A stretch of DNA of 64,000 nucleotides from Streptomyces sp. Je 1-369 (GTDB lineage: Bacteria; Actinomycetota; Actinomycetes; Streptomycetales; Streptomycetaceae). A program made the position numbers and the translations under genes. Shown in pieces: positions 1-8,288 of this stretch. The notes under the pieces were generated by a model, which was not told where the DNA came from, searched no databases, and saw only the letters and a program-made list of their open reading frames with translations. The stretch's first letter is position 1, and each line of letters opens with the position of its first letter. The DNA lies in the NCBI RefSeq assembly GCF_026810505.1, contig NZ_CP101750.1, positions 7,304,515 through 7,368,514 on the forward strand, written 5' to 3'.

Positions 1-171
1 CTGCAGACCATGCTCGGCGCGCGCACCCCCGCCGACCTGACGCGCTGCGACGTGCTCATCCGCGGTGAACTCCGTGACTTCTGCGCCGACCGAGGCATCG
101 ACACGGGACAGTTCGCGCAGCGTTCCCGTTCCGTCGAGGCCGCCCACCAGCTGACGGGGAGCACCCGATGA
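1..171 (+). CDS. fni: Type 2 isopentenyl-diphosphate isomerase, C-terminal fragment
   Basis: Only the last 56 codons are present; the window edge cuts the gene. The enzyme interconverts IPP and DMAPP using FMN and NADPH. The fragment is too short to show catalytic motifs. The call rests on the readable tail (TMLGARTPADL, then LRDFCADRGID) and on position: in the characterised Streptomyces mevalonate operon (strain CL190), the type 2 isomerase gene directly precedes HMG-CoA reductase. The TGA stop overlaps the next ATG (ATGA), so translation is probably coupled. Confidence 0.75.
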   Translation: MQTMLGARTPADLTRCDVLIRGELRDFCADRGIDTGQFAQRSRSVEAAHQLTGSTR

Positions 172-1226
172 CCGAGACCCATGCGATAGCCGGCGTCCCG
201 ATGCGGTGGGTCGGCCCCCTGCGCATCTCCGGGAACGTCGCCACCACCGAGACCCAGGTCCCCCTCGCCACCTACGAGACGCCGCTGTGGCCCTCCGTGG
301 GCCGCGGCGCCAAGGTGTCCAGGCTCGTCAAGGAAGGCATCGTCGCCACGCTCGTCGACGAGCGGATGACCCGCTCGGTGCTCGTCGAGGCGACGGACGC
401 GCAGACCGCCTACGTCGCCGCGCGGGCCATCGACGCGCGCATCGACGAGCTGCGAGAAGTGGTGCGCGGCTGCAGCAGGTACGCCCAGCTCATCAACATC
501 CGGCACGAGATCAACGCCAACCTGCTCTTCATCCGCTTCGAGTTCACCACCGGCGACGCCTCCGGCCACAACATGGCGACGCTCGCGTCCGACGCGCTCC
601 TGAAGCACCTGCTCGAGACCATCCCCGGCATCTCCTACGGGTCGATCTCCGGCAACTACTGCACGGACAAGAAGGCCACCGCGATCAACGGCATCCTCGG
701 CCGCGGCAAGAACGTGGTCACGGAGCTCCTGATCCCGCGTGACATCGTCACCGATGTGCTGCACACGACGGCCGCGAAGGTCGTCCAGCTGAACATCCGC
801 AAGAACATGCTCGGCACCCTGCTCGCCGGCGGCATCCGCTCGGCGAACGCCCACTACGCCAACATGCTCCTCGGCTTCTACCTCGCCACCGGCCAGGACG
901 CGGCCAACATCGTCGAGGGCTCGCAGGGCGTCACCATGGCCGAGGACCGCGACGGCGACCTCTACTTCGCCTGCACCCTGCCGAACCTGATCGTCGGCAC
1001 GGTCGGCAACGGCAAGGGCCTCGAGTTCGTGGAGACGAACCTCGCCCGGCTCGGCTGCCGGGCCGACCGCGAGCCGGGCGAGAACGCCCGCCGCCTCGCG
1101 GTGATCGGGGCGGCGACGGTGCTGTGCGGAGAGCTCTCGCTCCTCGCCGCGCAGACGAACCCCGGCGAACTGATGCGTGCACATGTCCAGTTGGAGCGCG
1201 GCAACCAGGAAAAGGTCGGTGTGTAG
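168..1226 (+). CDS. Hydroxymethylglutaryl-CoA reductase (class I)
   Basis: Reduces HMG-CoA to mevalonate with NADPH, the committed step of the mevalonate route. The 352-residue product carries the class I landmarks: the CoA/HMG-binding stretch TTGDASGHNMAT near residue 130, SGNYCTDKKATAINGI with the catalytic lysine, the NADPH-side motif GTVGNGKGL near residue 280, and a late catalytic histidine in LMRAHVQLE. It closely resembles the Streptomyces CL190 enzyme as I remember it. The start is the ATG inside the isomerase stop (ATGA overlap). It lies second in the visible operon, before HMG-CoA synthase. There is no membrane anchor, as is usual for bacterial forms. Confidence 0.95.
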   Translation: MTETHAIAGVPMRWVGPLRISGNVATTETQVPLATYETPLWPSVGRGAKVSRLVKEGIVATLVDERMTRSVLVEATDAQTAYVAARAIDARIDELREVVRGCSRYAQLINIRHEINANLLFIRFEFTTGDASGHNMATLASDALLKHLLETIPGISYGSISGNYCTDKKATAINGILGRGKNVVTELLIPRDIVTDVLHTTAAKVVQLNIRKNMLGTLLAGGIRSANAHYANMLLGFYLATGQDAANIVEGSQGVTMAEDRDGDLYFACTLPNLIVGTVGNGKGLEFVETNLARLGCRADREPGENARRLAVIGAATVLCGELSLLAAQTNPGELMRAHVQLERGNQEKVGV

Positions 1227-1229
1227 GGC

Positions 1230-2405
1230 ATGGCCAGTGACTCAGGCATAGGAATCCACGATCTGTCGTTCGCGACGACCGAGTTCGTGCTGCCGCACAC
1301 GGCGCTCGCCGAGTACAACGGCACGGAGATCGGCAAGTACCACATCGGCATCGGCCAGGAGTCGATGAGCGTGCCGGCGGCCGACGAGGACATCGTCACG
1401 CTGGCCGCCGCCGCGGCCGCCCCGATCGTCGAGCGGCACGGCAGCGAGCGCATCCGCACGGTCGTCTTCGCCACGGAGTCGTCCATCGACCAGGCCAAGT
1501 CCGGCGGTGTGTACGTCCATTCGCTGCTCGGGCTGCCCTCGGCGGCGCGCGTGGTCGAGCTGAAGCAGGCCTGTTACGGGGCGACCGCCGGGCTCCAGTT
1601 CGCGCTGGGCCTGGTGGCGAGGGACCCCTCGCAGCAGGTCCTCGTGATCGCCAGTGACGTGTCCAAGTACGAACTGGACAGCCCCGGCGAGGCCACGCAG
1701 GGCGCGGCCGCCGTCGCCATGCTGGTCGGCGCGGACCCGCAGCTCATCAGGTTCGACGGCCCTTCCGGGCTGTTCACCGCGGACGTCATGGACTTCTGGC
1801 GGCCCAACTACCGGGACGCCGCGCTCGTCGACGGGCAGGAGTCGATCTCCGCCTACCTCCAGGCCGTCGAAGGCTGCTGGAAGGACTACACGGAGCAGGG
1901 CGGGCACTCCCTCGACGAGTTCGCCGCGTTCTGCTACCACCAGCCCTTCACCAAGATGGCGTACAAGGCCCACCGCCACCTGCTCAACTACTGCGGGTAC
2001 GACACCGACAAGGACGTCATCGAGCAGGGGCTCGGCCGGACCACGGCGTACAACCGGGTCATCGGCAACAGCTACACGGCGTCCGTGTACCTGGGCCTCG
2101 CCGCGCTGCTCGACCAGGCCGACGACCTGACCGGCCGCTCCATCGGCTTCCTCAGCTACGGCTCGGGCAGCGTCGCGGAGTTCTTCGCGGGCCAGGTCGT
2201 CCCCGGCTATCGCGACCGGCTGCGCACCGCCGAGCACCAGAAGGCCATCGCGCGCCGCACGGAGCTCGACTACGCGGGCTACAAGGAACTGCACGAGCGG
2301 TCCTTCCCGACCGACGGCGGGGACTACCCCACACCGGTGCAGACCGGCGGGCAGTTCCGTCTCGCCGCCCTGCGCGGCCACAAGCGCATCTACGAACGGC
2401 GGTAG
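1230..2405 (+). CDS. Hydroxymethylglutaryl-CoA synthase
   Basis: Condenses acetyl-CoA with acetoacetyl-CoA to give HMG-CoA. The 391-residue thiolase-fold protein shows the acid/base Glu in FATESSIDQAKS (near residue 80), the nucleophilic Cys in ELKQACYGATAG (near 113), the His of FCYHQPFTKMAYKAH, and the late motif GNSYTASVYLGLAALLD. The gene begins 3 nt after the HMG-CoA reductase stop and ends 4 nt before the NphT7-like gene, so these form one transcript. Its acetoacetyl-CoA is probably supplied by that neighbour. Confidence 0.95.
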   Translation: MASDSGIGIHDLSFATTEFVLPHTALAEYNGTEIGKYHIGIGQESMSVPAADEDIVTLAAAAAAPIVERHGSERIRTVVFATESSIDQAKSGGVYVHSLLGLPSAARVVELKQACYGATAGLQFALGLVARDPSQQVLVIASDVSKYELDSPGEATQGAAAVAMLVGADPQLIRFDGPSGLFTADVMDFWRPNYRDAALVDGQESISAYLQAVEGCWKDYTEQGGHSLDEFAAFCYHQPFTKMAYKAHRHLLNYCGYDTDKDVIEQGLGRTTAYNRVIGNSYTASVYLGLAALLDQADDLTGRSIGFLSYGSGSVAEFFAGQVVPGYRDRLRTAEHQKAIARRTELDYAGYKELHERSFPTDGGDYPTPVQTGGQFRLAALRGHKRIYERR

Positions 2406-2409
2406 GCGC

Positions 2410-3405
2410 ATGACGGACATGGCGACCGACATCGCCGTTCTCGGCACCGGCCACTACGTGCCGGACCGCATCGTCTCCAACGACGAGGTCGGGGCCCCGG
2501 CCGGGGTCGAGGGCGAGTGGATCGTACGCAAGACCGCGATCCGGGAACGGCGGTGGGCCGCACCGGACGAGGCCACCTCGGACCTGGCGGTCAAGGCCGC
2601 ACGGGCCGCCCTGGAGTCGGCGGGCATCACCGCGGCCCAGCTGTCCGTGATCGTGGTGGCCACGTCCACCCCGGACCGGCCCCAGCCGCCGACCGCGGTG
2701 TACGTGCAGCAGAAGCTGGGCGCGCTCGGCGCGGCCTCCTTCGACGTCAACGCGGTCTGCTCGGGCAGCATGTACGCGCTCTCCGTGGTCGAGGGCATGC
2801 TGGCACGGCGGGGCGGCCACGCCCTGGTGATCGGCGCCGACGTGTACTCGCGGATCCTGAACCCCGCCGACCGCAAGACGGTCGTGCTGTTCGGCGACGG
2901 CGCGGGGGCGATGGTCCTCGGCGCGGGCACCGGCGGCACCGGGGCGCGGGTGCGGCACGTCGCGCTGCACACCTTCGGCGAGCTCGCGGACCTGATCCGC
3001 GTCCCCGCAGGCGGCAGCAGGCAACCCCCCGACCAGGCCGTCCTCGACGCGGGACTCCAGTACTTCGCGATGGACGGACGCGAGGTGCGCCGCTTCGTGC
3101 TGGAACAACTGCCGCAACTCACCAAGCAGTTCCTGCACGAGGCGGGGGTGGTGCCCGACGACATCGCGCACTTCGTGCCGCACCAGGCCAACGGCGTCAT
3201 GCTCGACACGGTGATCGAGGACCTGTCCCTGTCCCGTGCCACCACGCACCTGACGCTGGAGCACTACGGCAACACCGGCGCGGCCTCCATCCCGATCACG
3301 CTGGACAAGGCCGCCCGCGAGGGCGCCTTCGCCCCCGGCGACCTGATCCTGATGGCCGGCTTCGGCGGCGGCATGGCCGCGGGGCTCGCGCTGCTCGAAT
3401 GGTGA
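2410..3405 (+). CDS. nphT7: Acetoacetyl-CoA synthase, NphT7-like KAS III-family enzyme
   Basis: The characterised homologue NphT7 condenses acetyl-CoA with malonyl-CoA, losing CO2, to form acetoacetyl-CoA and so drives flux into the mevalonate pathway irreversibly. The 331-residue protein has the KAS III triad: Cys in DVNAVCSGS (near residue 116), His in FVPHQANGVM, and Asn in YGNTGAAS. The stretches RIVSNDEVGAPAGV and LYSRILNPADRK-like VYSRILNPADRKTVV are typical of NphT7 rather than FabH, as is the position immediately after HMG-CoA synthase. It ends the operon and is followed by a strong hairpin at 3452-3491. Confidence 0.9.
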   Translation: MTDMATDIAVLGTGHYVPDRIVSNDEVGAPAGVEGEWIVRKTAIRERRWAAPDEATSDLAVKAARAALESAGITAAQLSVIVVATSTPDRPQPPTAVYVQQKLGALGAASFDVNAVCSGSMYALSVVEGMLARRGGHALVIGADVYSRILNPADRKTVVLFGDGAGAMVLGAGTGGTGARVRHVALHTFGELADLIRVPAGGSRQPPDQAVLDAGLQYFAMDGREVRRFVLEQLPQLTKQFLHEAGVVPDDIAHFVPHQANGVMLDTVIEDLSLSRATTHLTLEHYGNTGAASIPITLDKAAREGAFAPGDLILMAGFGGGMAAGLALLEW

Positions 3406-3451
3406 AGGGTCCCCGGACCTGACGGCCGCCACCGACGGTCACCCCCGAACG

Positions 3452-3491
3452 GGCCGGGGAGCTCCACTTCCCCCAAGCGAGCTCCCCGGCC
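3452..3491 (+). terminator. Hairpin terminator after the mevalonate operon
   Basis: Perfect 13-bp inverted repeat (GGCCGGGGAGCTC at 3452-3464, its complement at 3479-3491) with a 14-nt loop, beginning 47 nt after the nphT7 stop. There is no U-tract, which is common in GC-rich actinobacteria. It probably separates the mevalonate genes from aroA. Confidence 0.75.
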
Positions 3492-3509
3492 TTGCAGCAC
3501 CCCGAACTT

Positions 3510-3546
3510 CACCCCACACTCCACCCCGCACTCTTCACCCCACACT
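3510..3546 (+). repeat. Three direct 11-mers upstream of aroA
   Basis: CACCCCACACT at 3510-3520 and 3536-3546 and CACCCCGCACT at 3522-3532 (start-to-start 12 and 14 bp) lie in a pyrimidine-rich tract just before the aroA ribosome-binding site. They could be an operator or activator site for the aroA-aroC unit, or only a low-complexity run. Confidence 0.5.
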
Positions 3547-3576
3547 TTTCGTCGCCGCGCCGCAGGAGGCACCCGC

Positions 3577-4845
3577 GTGATCACGGAAAAGGAGCCCGGC
3601 ACCGGCCTGGCCGCCCGCATACCGGGATCCAAGAGTCTGACCAACCGCCTGCTGCTCCTTGCCGCCGCGGCCGACGGCACGAGCACCGTCCGCGCGCCGC
3701 TCGTGAGCGAGGACACGGTCGCCTTCCGCGAGGCACTCGGCGTGTGCGGCATCCCCGTACAGACAGGCCCGGGGGACACCCTCTGGAAGGTCACCGGCAC
3801 CGGACGCGGCCCCACAGGATCCGCCCGCCCCTGGTGCGCCGACGCGGGAACCGCGGCCCGCTTCCTGCCCCCCTTCGCCGCCACCGGACACGGCAGCTTC
3901 CTCTTCGACGGCTCGTCGCAACTGCGCGCCCGTCCGCAGCGCCCCCTCATCGAAGCGCTCCGCGCCCTGGGCGCCGACCTCGAACCGGGCCCCGGCAACG
4001 GGCTTCCCCTGCTGATCCGCGCCCAGGGAATCGAGGGCGGCGACCTCTCCGTGGACTCCTCCCTGAGCAGCCAGTACCTCAGCGGTCTCCTCATGGCGGC
4101 CCCCCTGATGCGCCGCGGCCTGCGGATCCGCACCGGCAGCCTCGTCAGCCGCCCCTACATCGACATGACCCTCGCCCTGATGCGACGCTTCGGAGCCCAC
4201 GTCGACGAGAGCACGGACGGCACCATCGATGTCGCACCGCGGCCCTACGACGCCACCGACATCGTGGTCGAACCCGACGCGTCGTCCGCGTCGTACGTCT
4301 TCGCCGCCGCGGCCGTCACCGGACGCACCGTCACCGTGCCCGGCCTCGGCACCGAAAGCCTCCAGGGTGACCTGCGCTTCGTCGACGTCCTGCGGCGGAC
4401 CGGCGCCGACGTCCACATCGGCCCGACCGCCACCACCGTGACCGGCGACGGCACGCTGCGCGGCGGCTTCACCGTCGACATGGGCGAGATCTCCGACACC
4501 TTCATGACCCTCGCGGCCATCGCACCGCTCGCCGACGCGCCCATCACCATCACCGGCGTCGCCCATGCCCGGCTCAAGGAGTCCGACCGCGTCGCCGCCA
4601 TGGCGGAGAACCTCCGGGCCTGCGGCATCGAAACCGCCGAAGGACCGGACCGGCTCACCATCCACCCCGGAGTGCCGCGCCCCACCCGCATCGCCTGTCA
4701 CCGCGACCACCGGATCGCGATGTCGTTCTCGGTCCTCGGCCTCGCCGTACCGGACACGATCTCGCTGGACGACCCGGACTGTGTGGCCAAGACGTTCCCC
4801 GAATTCCACGACGAGATACGCCGCCTGTTCCAAGACGGGGTCTGA
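3577..4845 (+). CDS. aroA: 3-phosphoshikimate 1-carboxyvinyltransferase (EPSP synthase), cluster copy
   Basis: Transfers enolpyruvyl from PEP to shikimate-3-phosphate in the shikimate pathway. The 422-residue protein starts at a GTG preceded by AGGAGG. Visible motifs are [10 protein letters not shown] near the N-terminus, [11 protein letters not shown] in the PEP/shikimate site, [17 protein letters not shown], and [16 protein letters not shown] near the end. The glycine equivalent to E. coli Gly96 is kept. It sits between mevalonate genes and phenazine genes, so it is probably a second, biosynthetic copy raising chorismate supply for phenazine formation; a housekeeping copy should exist elsewhere. 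It is followed 46 nt later by aroC. Confidence 0.93.
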   Translation: MITEKEPGTGLAARIPGSKSLTNRLLLLAAAADGTSTVRAPLVSEDTVAFREALGVCGIPVQTGPGDTLWKVTGTGRGPTGSARPWCADAGTAARFLPPFAATGHGSFLFDGSSQLRARPQRPLIEALRALGADLEPGPGNGLPLLIRAQGIEGGDLSVDSSLSSQYLSGLLMAAPLMRRGLRIRTGSLVSRPYIDMTLALMRRFGAHVDESTDGTIDVAPRPYDATDIVVEPDASSASYVFAAAAVTGRTVTVPGLGTESLQGDLRFVDVLRRTGADVHIGPTATTVTGDGTLRGGFTVDMGEISDTFMTLAAIAPLADAPITITGVAHARLKESDRVAAMAENLRACGIETAEGPDRLTIHPGVPRPTRIACHRDHRIAMSFSVLGLAVPDTISLDDPDCVAKTFPEFHDEIRRLFQDGV

Positions 4846-4891
4846 GTACCGACAGCGCCCCACGCACCGACCGCACCACAGAGGAGCACCG

Positions 4892-6076
4892 TTGAGCAGG
4901 TTGCGTTGGCTGACCGCGGGGGAGTCGCACGGACCCGCGCTTGTCGCGACGTTGGAGGGTCTTCCCGCCGGCGTTCCGGTGACGACGGAGATGGTGGCGG
5001 ATCATCTGGCGCGACGACGGCTCGGCTATGGCCGGGGTGCGCGGATGAAGTTCGAGCGTGATGAGGTCACGTTCCTGGGCGGGGTCCGGCACGGGCTGAG
5101 CATGGGCTCGCCGATCGCGGTGATGGTGGGCAATACGGAGTGGCCCAAGTGGGAGCAGGTGATGTCGGCCGATCCGGTGGATCCGGAGGTACTGGCCGAT
5201 CTCGCCCGTAATGCTCCGCTGACGCGGCCGCGCCCGGGGCACGCGGATCTGGCGGGGATGCAGAAGTACGGCTTCGAGGAGGCGCGTCCGGTCCTGGAGC
5301 GGGCGTCGGCGCGGGAGACCGCGGCGCGGGTGGCGCTGGGTGCGGTGGCGCGGTCGTTCCTGAAGGAGACGGCCGGGATCGAGATCGTCTCGCATGTGAC
5401 GGAGCTGGCGGCGGCCAAGGCGCCGTACGGGGTGTACCCGACTCCGGCGGATGTGGAGAGGCTGGACGCGGACCCGGTGCGCTGTCTGGACGCGGATGCG
5501 TCGAAGGCGATGGTCGCGGAGATCGACCAGGCTCATAAGGACGGTGACACCCTGGGTGGTGTCGTCGAGGTGCTTGCGTACGGGGTGCCGGTGGGGCTGG
5601 GTTCGCATGTGCACTGGGACCGGCGTCTGGACGCGCGTCTGGCGGCCGCGCTCATGGGCATTCAGGCGATCAAGGGTGTCGAGGTGGGTGACGGCTTTGA
5701 TCTGGCGCGGGTGCCGGGTTCGAAGGCGCACGATGAGATCGTCACCACCGAGGATGGTATCCGTCGCACTTCGGGCCGCTCCGGTGGTACGGAGGGTGGG
5801 TTGACCACGGGTGAGCTGTTGCGGGTGCGGGCGGCGATGAAGCCGATCGCGACGGTGCCGCGGGCGTTGGCGACGATCGATGTGGTGACGGGTGAGGCGG
5901 CCAAGGCGCATCACCAGCGTTCGGACGTGTGTGCTGTTCCGGCGGCGGGCATCGTCGCGGAGGCGATGGTGGCGCTGGTGCTTGCGGACGCGGTCGCGGA
6001 GAAGTTCGGGGGCGACAGCGTTCCCGAGACGCGCCGCAACGTGCAGTCCTACCTCGACAACCTGTCGTTCAGCTGA
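4892..6076 (+). CDS. aroC: Chorismate synthase, cluster copy
   Basis: Eliminates phosphate from EPSP to give chorismate, using reduced FMN; chorismate is the phenazine precursor. The 394-residue product begins with [19 protein letters not shown] and contains [14 protein letters not shown] and [17 protein letters not shown], all chorismate synthase signatures. The TTG start at 4892 is chosen because GAGGAG lies 5 nt upstream and the signature N-terminus follows at once; the frame stays open further upstream but overlaps aroA. Codon use differs from aroA: GAT, CAT, TAT and GGT are frequent here and rare there, which suggests a different origin or a duplicate of a housekeeping gene. Confidence 0.95.
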   Translation: MSRLRWLTAGESHGPALVATLEGLPAGVPVTTEMVADHLARRRLGYGRGARMKFERDEVTFLGGVRHGLSMGSPIAVMVGNTEWPKWEQVMSADPVDPEVLADLARNAPLTRPRPGHADLAGMQKYGFEEARPVLERASARETAARVALGAVARSFLKETAGIEIVSHVTELAAAKAPYGVYPTPADVERLDADPVRCLDADASKAMVAEIDQAHKDGDTLGGVVEVLAYGVPVGLGSHVHWDRRLDARLAAALMGIQAIKGVEVGDGFDLARVPGSKAHDEIVTTEDGIRRTSGRSGGTEGGLTTGELLRVRAAMKPIATVPRALATIDVVTGEAAKAHHQRSDVCAVPAAGIVAEAMVALVLADAVAEKFGGDSVPETRRNVQSYLDNLSFS

Positions 6077-6122
6077 ACCGGCTTAGCCATAAAACCAGTT
6101 GAGCCGGGACCCTGAGCGCGCA

Positions 6123-6157
6123 GATGGAGGCGACCCCCACTGGAGGCCGCCTCCATC
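6123..6157. terminator. Terminator between convergent aroC and zinc-ribbon gene
   Basis: Perfect 10-bp inverted repeat (GATGGAGGCG at 6123-6132, complement at 6148-6157) with a 15-nt loop, placed between the ends of two convergent genes. A weaker CCGGCT/AGCCGG pair lies just upstream (6078-6107). Confidence 0.65.
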
Positions 6158-6252
6158 AGAGGCTCCGTCGCACTCTACCCTGCTCTCTCCCGCTGAGCAG
6201 GCCGTGCGTTCCACGAAGCCGTTCCTACGTCAGTACCCGCGCCGGACGGCGA

Positions 6253-6882
6253 TCACGCGGCCTCCTTGCGCTGCCGGTCCATGAGGTGCCGCAGGACGAG
6301 CCATTCCCGTACATCCCAGGAATGCCCCGAAGAGCAGCTGATGCTGCTGTTCCCGGCCACGGCACCGGAACTGTGCGGTGACGCGTCGATCGTGCCCGGG
6401 CATCTGTCCACCACGCACTGCCGGGTCAGCGGAGTACGGTCGCCCCGATCGGGATCGATGAGGCGGAGCAGTTCGGCCTTGAGTCCCTGGATCTCGGACG
6501 CGAAGTCCTCGGCCGGCGGCTGGGTCGTGAGCCACTCCAGATGGTGCAGAAGAAATCCCGTCAGGTGCGGTACGGAACGGCTCGGGACCGTTACTCCGAG
6601 TTCATCCGCCACGTAACTCGCCCACGATTCCAGAATGGCGACGATATTGCTCCGGGCGTCGAGCGCGGAGACATTCAGATGGTCCCGCTTGCGGCTTCCG
6701 GACACCTTGGTCGGGTTGCGCCGCCGGGACGTCGCCATGACGTGGTGCAAACCTTCCTGGTGGAGGCCGGGGAGTGCGCGCAGATCGCGCTCCAGCCTTT
6801 TGACGCAGGCGTCGCAGAGCGACGAATCGTTGACGTCACGTATCTCCGCTCTGTGGTGTCCCGAGCATGAGTGAATCTCCAT
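6253..6882 (-). CDS. Two-zinc-ribbon protein of unknown function (OvmZ-like?)
   Basis: 209 residues. The N-terminus has CSGHH then LCDACVKRLERDL, and the C-terminus has CVVDRC then CSSGHSW, so two Cys/His knuckles flank a helical middle (about residues 70-145). The start is ATG with AAGGAG 8 nt upstream. It lies 49 nt downstream of the tail-sheath-like gene on the same strand, so the two are probably co-transcribed. From memory it resembles proteins labelled OvmZ in Streptomyces natural-product loci (name from the oviedomycin cluster), which have no known biochemical role; I cannot verify this. Regulation or DNA/RNA binding is possible but not shown by the sequence. Confidence 0.6.
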   Translation of the reverse strand: MEIHSCSGHHRAEIRDVNDSSLCDACVKRLERDLRALPGLHQEGLHHVMATSRRRNPTKVSGSRKRDHLNVSALDARSNIVAILESWASYVADELGVTVPSRSVPHLTGFLLHHLEWLTTQPPAEDFASEIQGLKAELLRLIDPDRGDRTPLTRQCVVDRCPGTIDASPHSSGAVAGNSSISCSSGHSWDVREWLVLRHLMDRQRKEAA

Positions 6883-6931
6883 AGGTTTTGTCTCCTTGTT
6901 GTGGCTGGACAGTCCCGCGGGGCCGTCCCGG

Positions 6932-8140
6932 TCAAGTGATTCTGTTGCCTGTGTCGTGCTGGACGCGGAACGTGACGAACTCGGCGGGCCGCAGGGCGGC
7001 GAGGCCGACGTCGAGGTTCACGCGGCCGCTCGCCACGTCCTCGGGGGTGTTGTTGGTGTCGTCGCAGACGACCTCGAAGGCTTCGGCCGGGGACGCGCCG
7101 GGCAGCGCGCCCTGACGCCAGAGCCCCTTCAGGAACGTTGCCGTGGACTGCCGTATCAGAGACCGCAGTTGCGCCGTGTTGGCGTCGAACGCGGCCCATC
7201 GGGTGCCCTGTTCGAGAGAGGCGCGGGTGTAGTTCACCAGGCGGCGCACGCCGAGGTCCGCCCAGTCGGCGTCGGTGGACAGTGTCCGCGCGCTCAGCAC
7301 CCGGACGCCCTGGCCCTGGACGTACCGCAGGCAGTTCACCCCGTGTCCGGTGACCGACTCCCGTTCGACCTCGGTCAGTTCACGCTCCTGCTTGATCACG
7401 CCCACCAGTGCGCCCACCGGCGTCGTATGGACGCCCTGCTCCGTGTCGGCGCGGCAGCACATCCCCGACACATGGCCCGAGGGCGGCACCAGGCGTTCGC
7501 GCCCGCCGACCTCGGTCACCGTGATCCACGGATAGTGCACGGCGACGTACTGGGCGTCCGGCTCCGCGAGCCCGAACGGCCTGTAGCGCACGTCGACGGG
7601 GTCTAGGCCCTGCCGGGTGTGCAGCAGGGCGACCCGGTGCCCCACGCGGCTGCAGTGCCCGGCGATCTCGTGCGCGACGCGGTCCGCGTCCTCCGCCACC
7701 CGCCACAGATCCGGAGCCACCACGAGGCTGATCTCCGGCAGCCGCTCCAGCCTGGCCAGAGCGGACCGGTAGGCCGCGATCCGGTCCCGCTCCCCGCCGT
7801 CGTCCGGCGCGGCGTCCCCCGTTCCCAGGACCCACGCCCCGCCACCGCCGTTGCGGAAGTGGCCGAGCACGGCGTCGTGGACGTGGGACGGCGCCTCCCC
7901 CTCGTTCCTGCGCGACGAGAACGCCTCGATGAACTCCAGCGGGTGCCGTACGAAGGCGGGCTTGCCCGGCAGGCCGGGGGCGTCCCCGATGAAGGCGGCC
8001 ACCGAGGCGTGCACGCCGTGGATGAAGGGCGCGCCGTGGCCCACTCCCCGTGCGACGTCCGCCTCGCGGAGCCGGACACCCGGGCCGAGGGGTCCTGCGG
8101 TGGTTGCTGTGCGCGGTTGATTCGGCTGCTGTTGTGGCAT
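6932..8140 (-). CDS. Phage tail sheath-like protein, solitary
   Basis: 402 residues beginning MPQQQPNQ; ATG with GAGGAG 6 nt upstream, so the longer open frame upstream is not used. The N-terminal part shows PGVRLREADV and an ASVAAFIGDAPGLPGKP stretch, as in contractile-tail sheath proteins. The C-terminal third matches the sheath core strongly: GVNCLRYVQGQGVRVLSART, RRLVNYTRASLEQGTRWAAF, LWRQGALPGASPAEAFEV, then CDDTNNTPEDV and RPAEFVTFRV. Sheath subunits form the contracting cylinder of myophage tails, extracellular contractile injection systems and type VI secretion. No tube, baseplate, ClpV/AAA or other tail gene is nearby; the neighbours are a phenazine methyltransferase and a zinc-ribbon protein. 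Its role here is unknown. Confidence 0.85.
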   Translation of the reverse strand: MPQQQPNQPRTATTAGPLGPGVRLREADVARGVGHGAPFIHGVHASVAAFIGDAPGLPGKPAFVRHPLEFIEAFSSRRNEGEAPSHVHDAVLGHFRNGGGGAWVLGTGDAAPDDGGERDRIAAYRSALARLERLPEISLVVAPDLWRVAEDADRVAHEIAGHCSRVGHRVALLHTRQGLDPVDVRYRPFGLAEPDAQYVAVHYPWITVTEVGGRERLVPPSGHVSGMCCRADTEQGVHTTPVGALVGVIKQERELTEVERESVTGHGVNCLRYVQGQGVRVLSARTLSTDADWADLGVRRLVNYTRASLEQGTRWAAFDANTAQLRSLIRQSTATFLKGLWRQGALPGASPAEAFEVVCDDTNNTPEDVASGRVNLDVGLAALRPAEFVTFRVQHDTGNRIT

Positions 8141-8227
8141 GCAGACTCCTCGGTCACGACGTGAGGGAGATCCACGACCGGGTGGCGCGGACCGGAGCGG
8201 CCGGACTTGAGCCCGTCCGGAGCTGCG

Positions 8228-8249
8228 GCGTGCCGGAGCTCCGGCACGC
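8228..8249 (-). terminator. 22-bp palindrome after the methyltransferase gene
   Basis: GCGTGCCGGAG followed directly by its reverse complement gives a perfect 22-bp palindrome. As RNA it forms a 9-bp GC-rich stem with a 4-nt loop, 39 nt past the methyltransferase stop and 87 nt before the sheath start. Likely a terminator or attenuator dividing the phz genes from the sheath/zinc-ribbon pair. Confidence 0.65.
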
Positions 8250-8288
8250 TGGAGACGCAGCCCGCTCGAGACTCGGCCCGCCGAAACT

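Noticed and set aside
1242..2447. Long antisense open frames opposite HMG-CoA synthase and similar genes
   Set aside because: They are composition-driven shadows; translations are Val/Arg/Gly-rich without recognisable motifs and lie fully inside confirmed genes.
3577..4845. Glyphosate-insensitive EPSP synthase variant (Gly96 to Ala)
   Set aside because: The motif reads DAGTAARFL, so the glycine matching E. coli Gly96 is retained; other differences are those I expect of actinobacterial forms.
6932..8140. Prophage or complete contractile injection system
   Set aside because: Only one structural protein is present; there is no tube, baseplate, spike, AAA ATPase, integrase or attachment-site repeat nearby.
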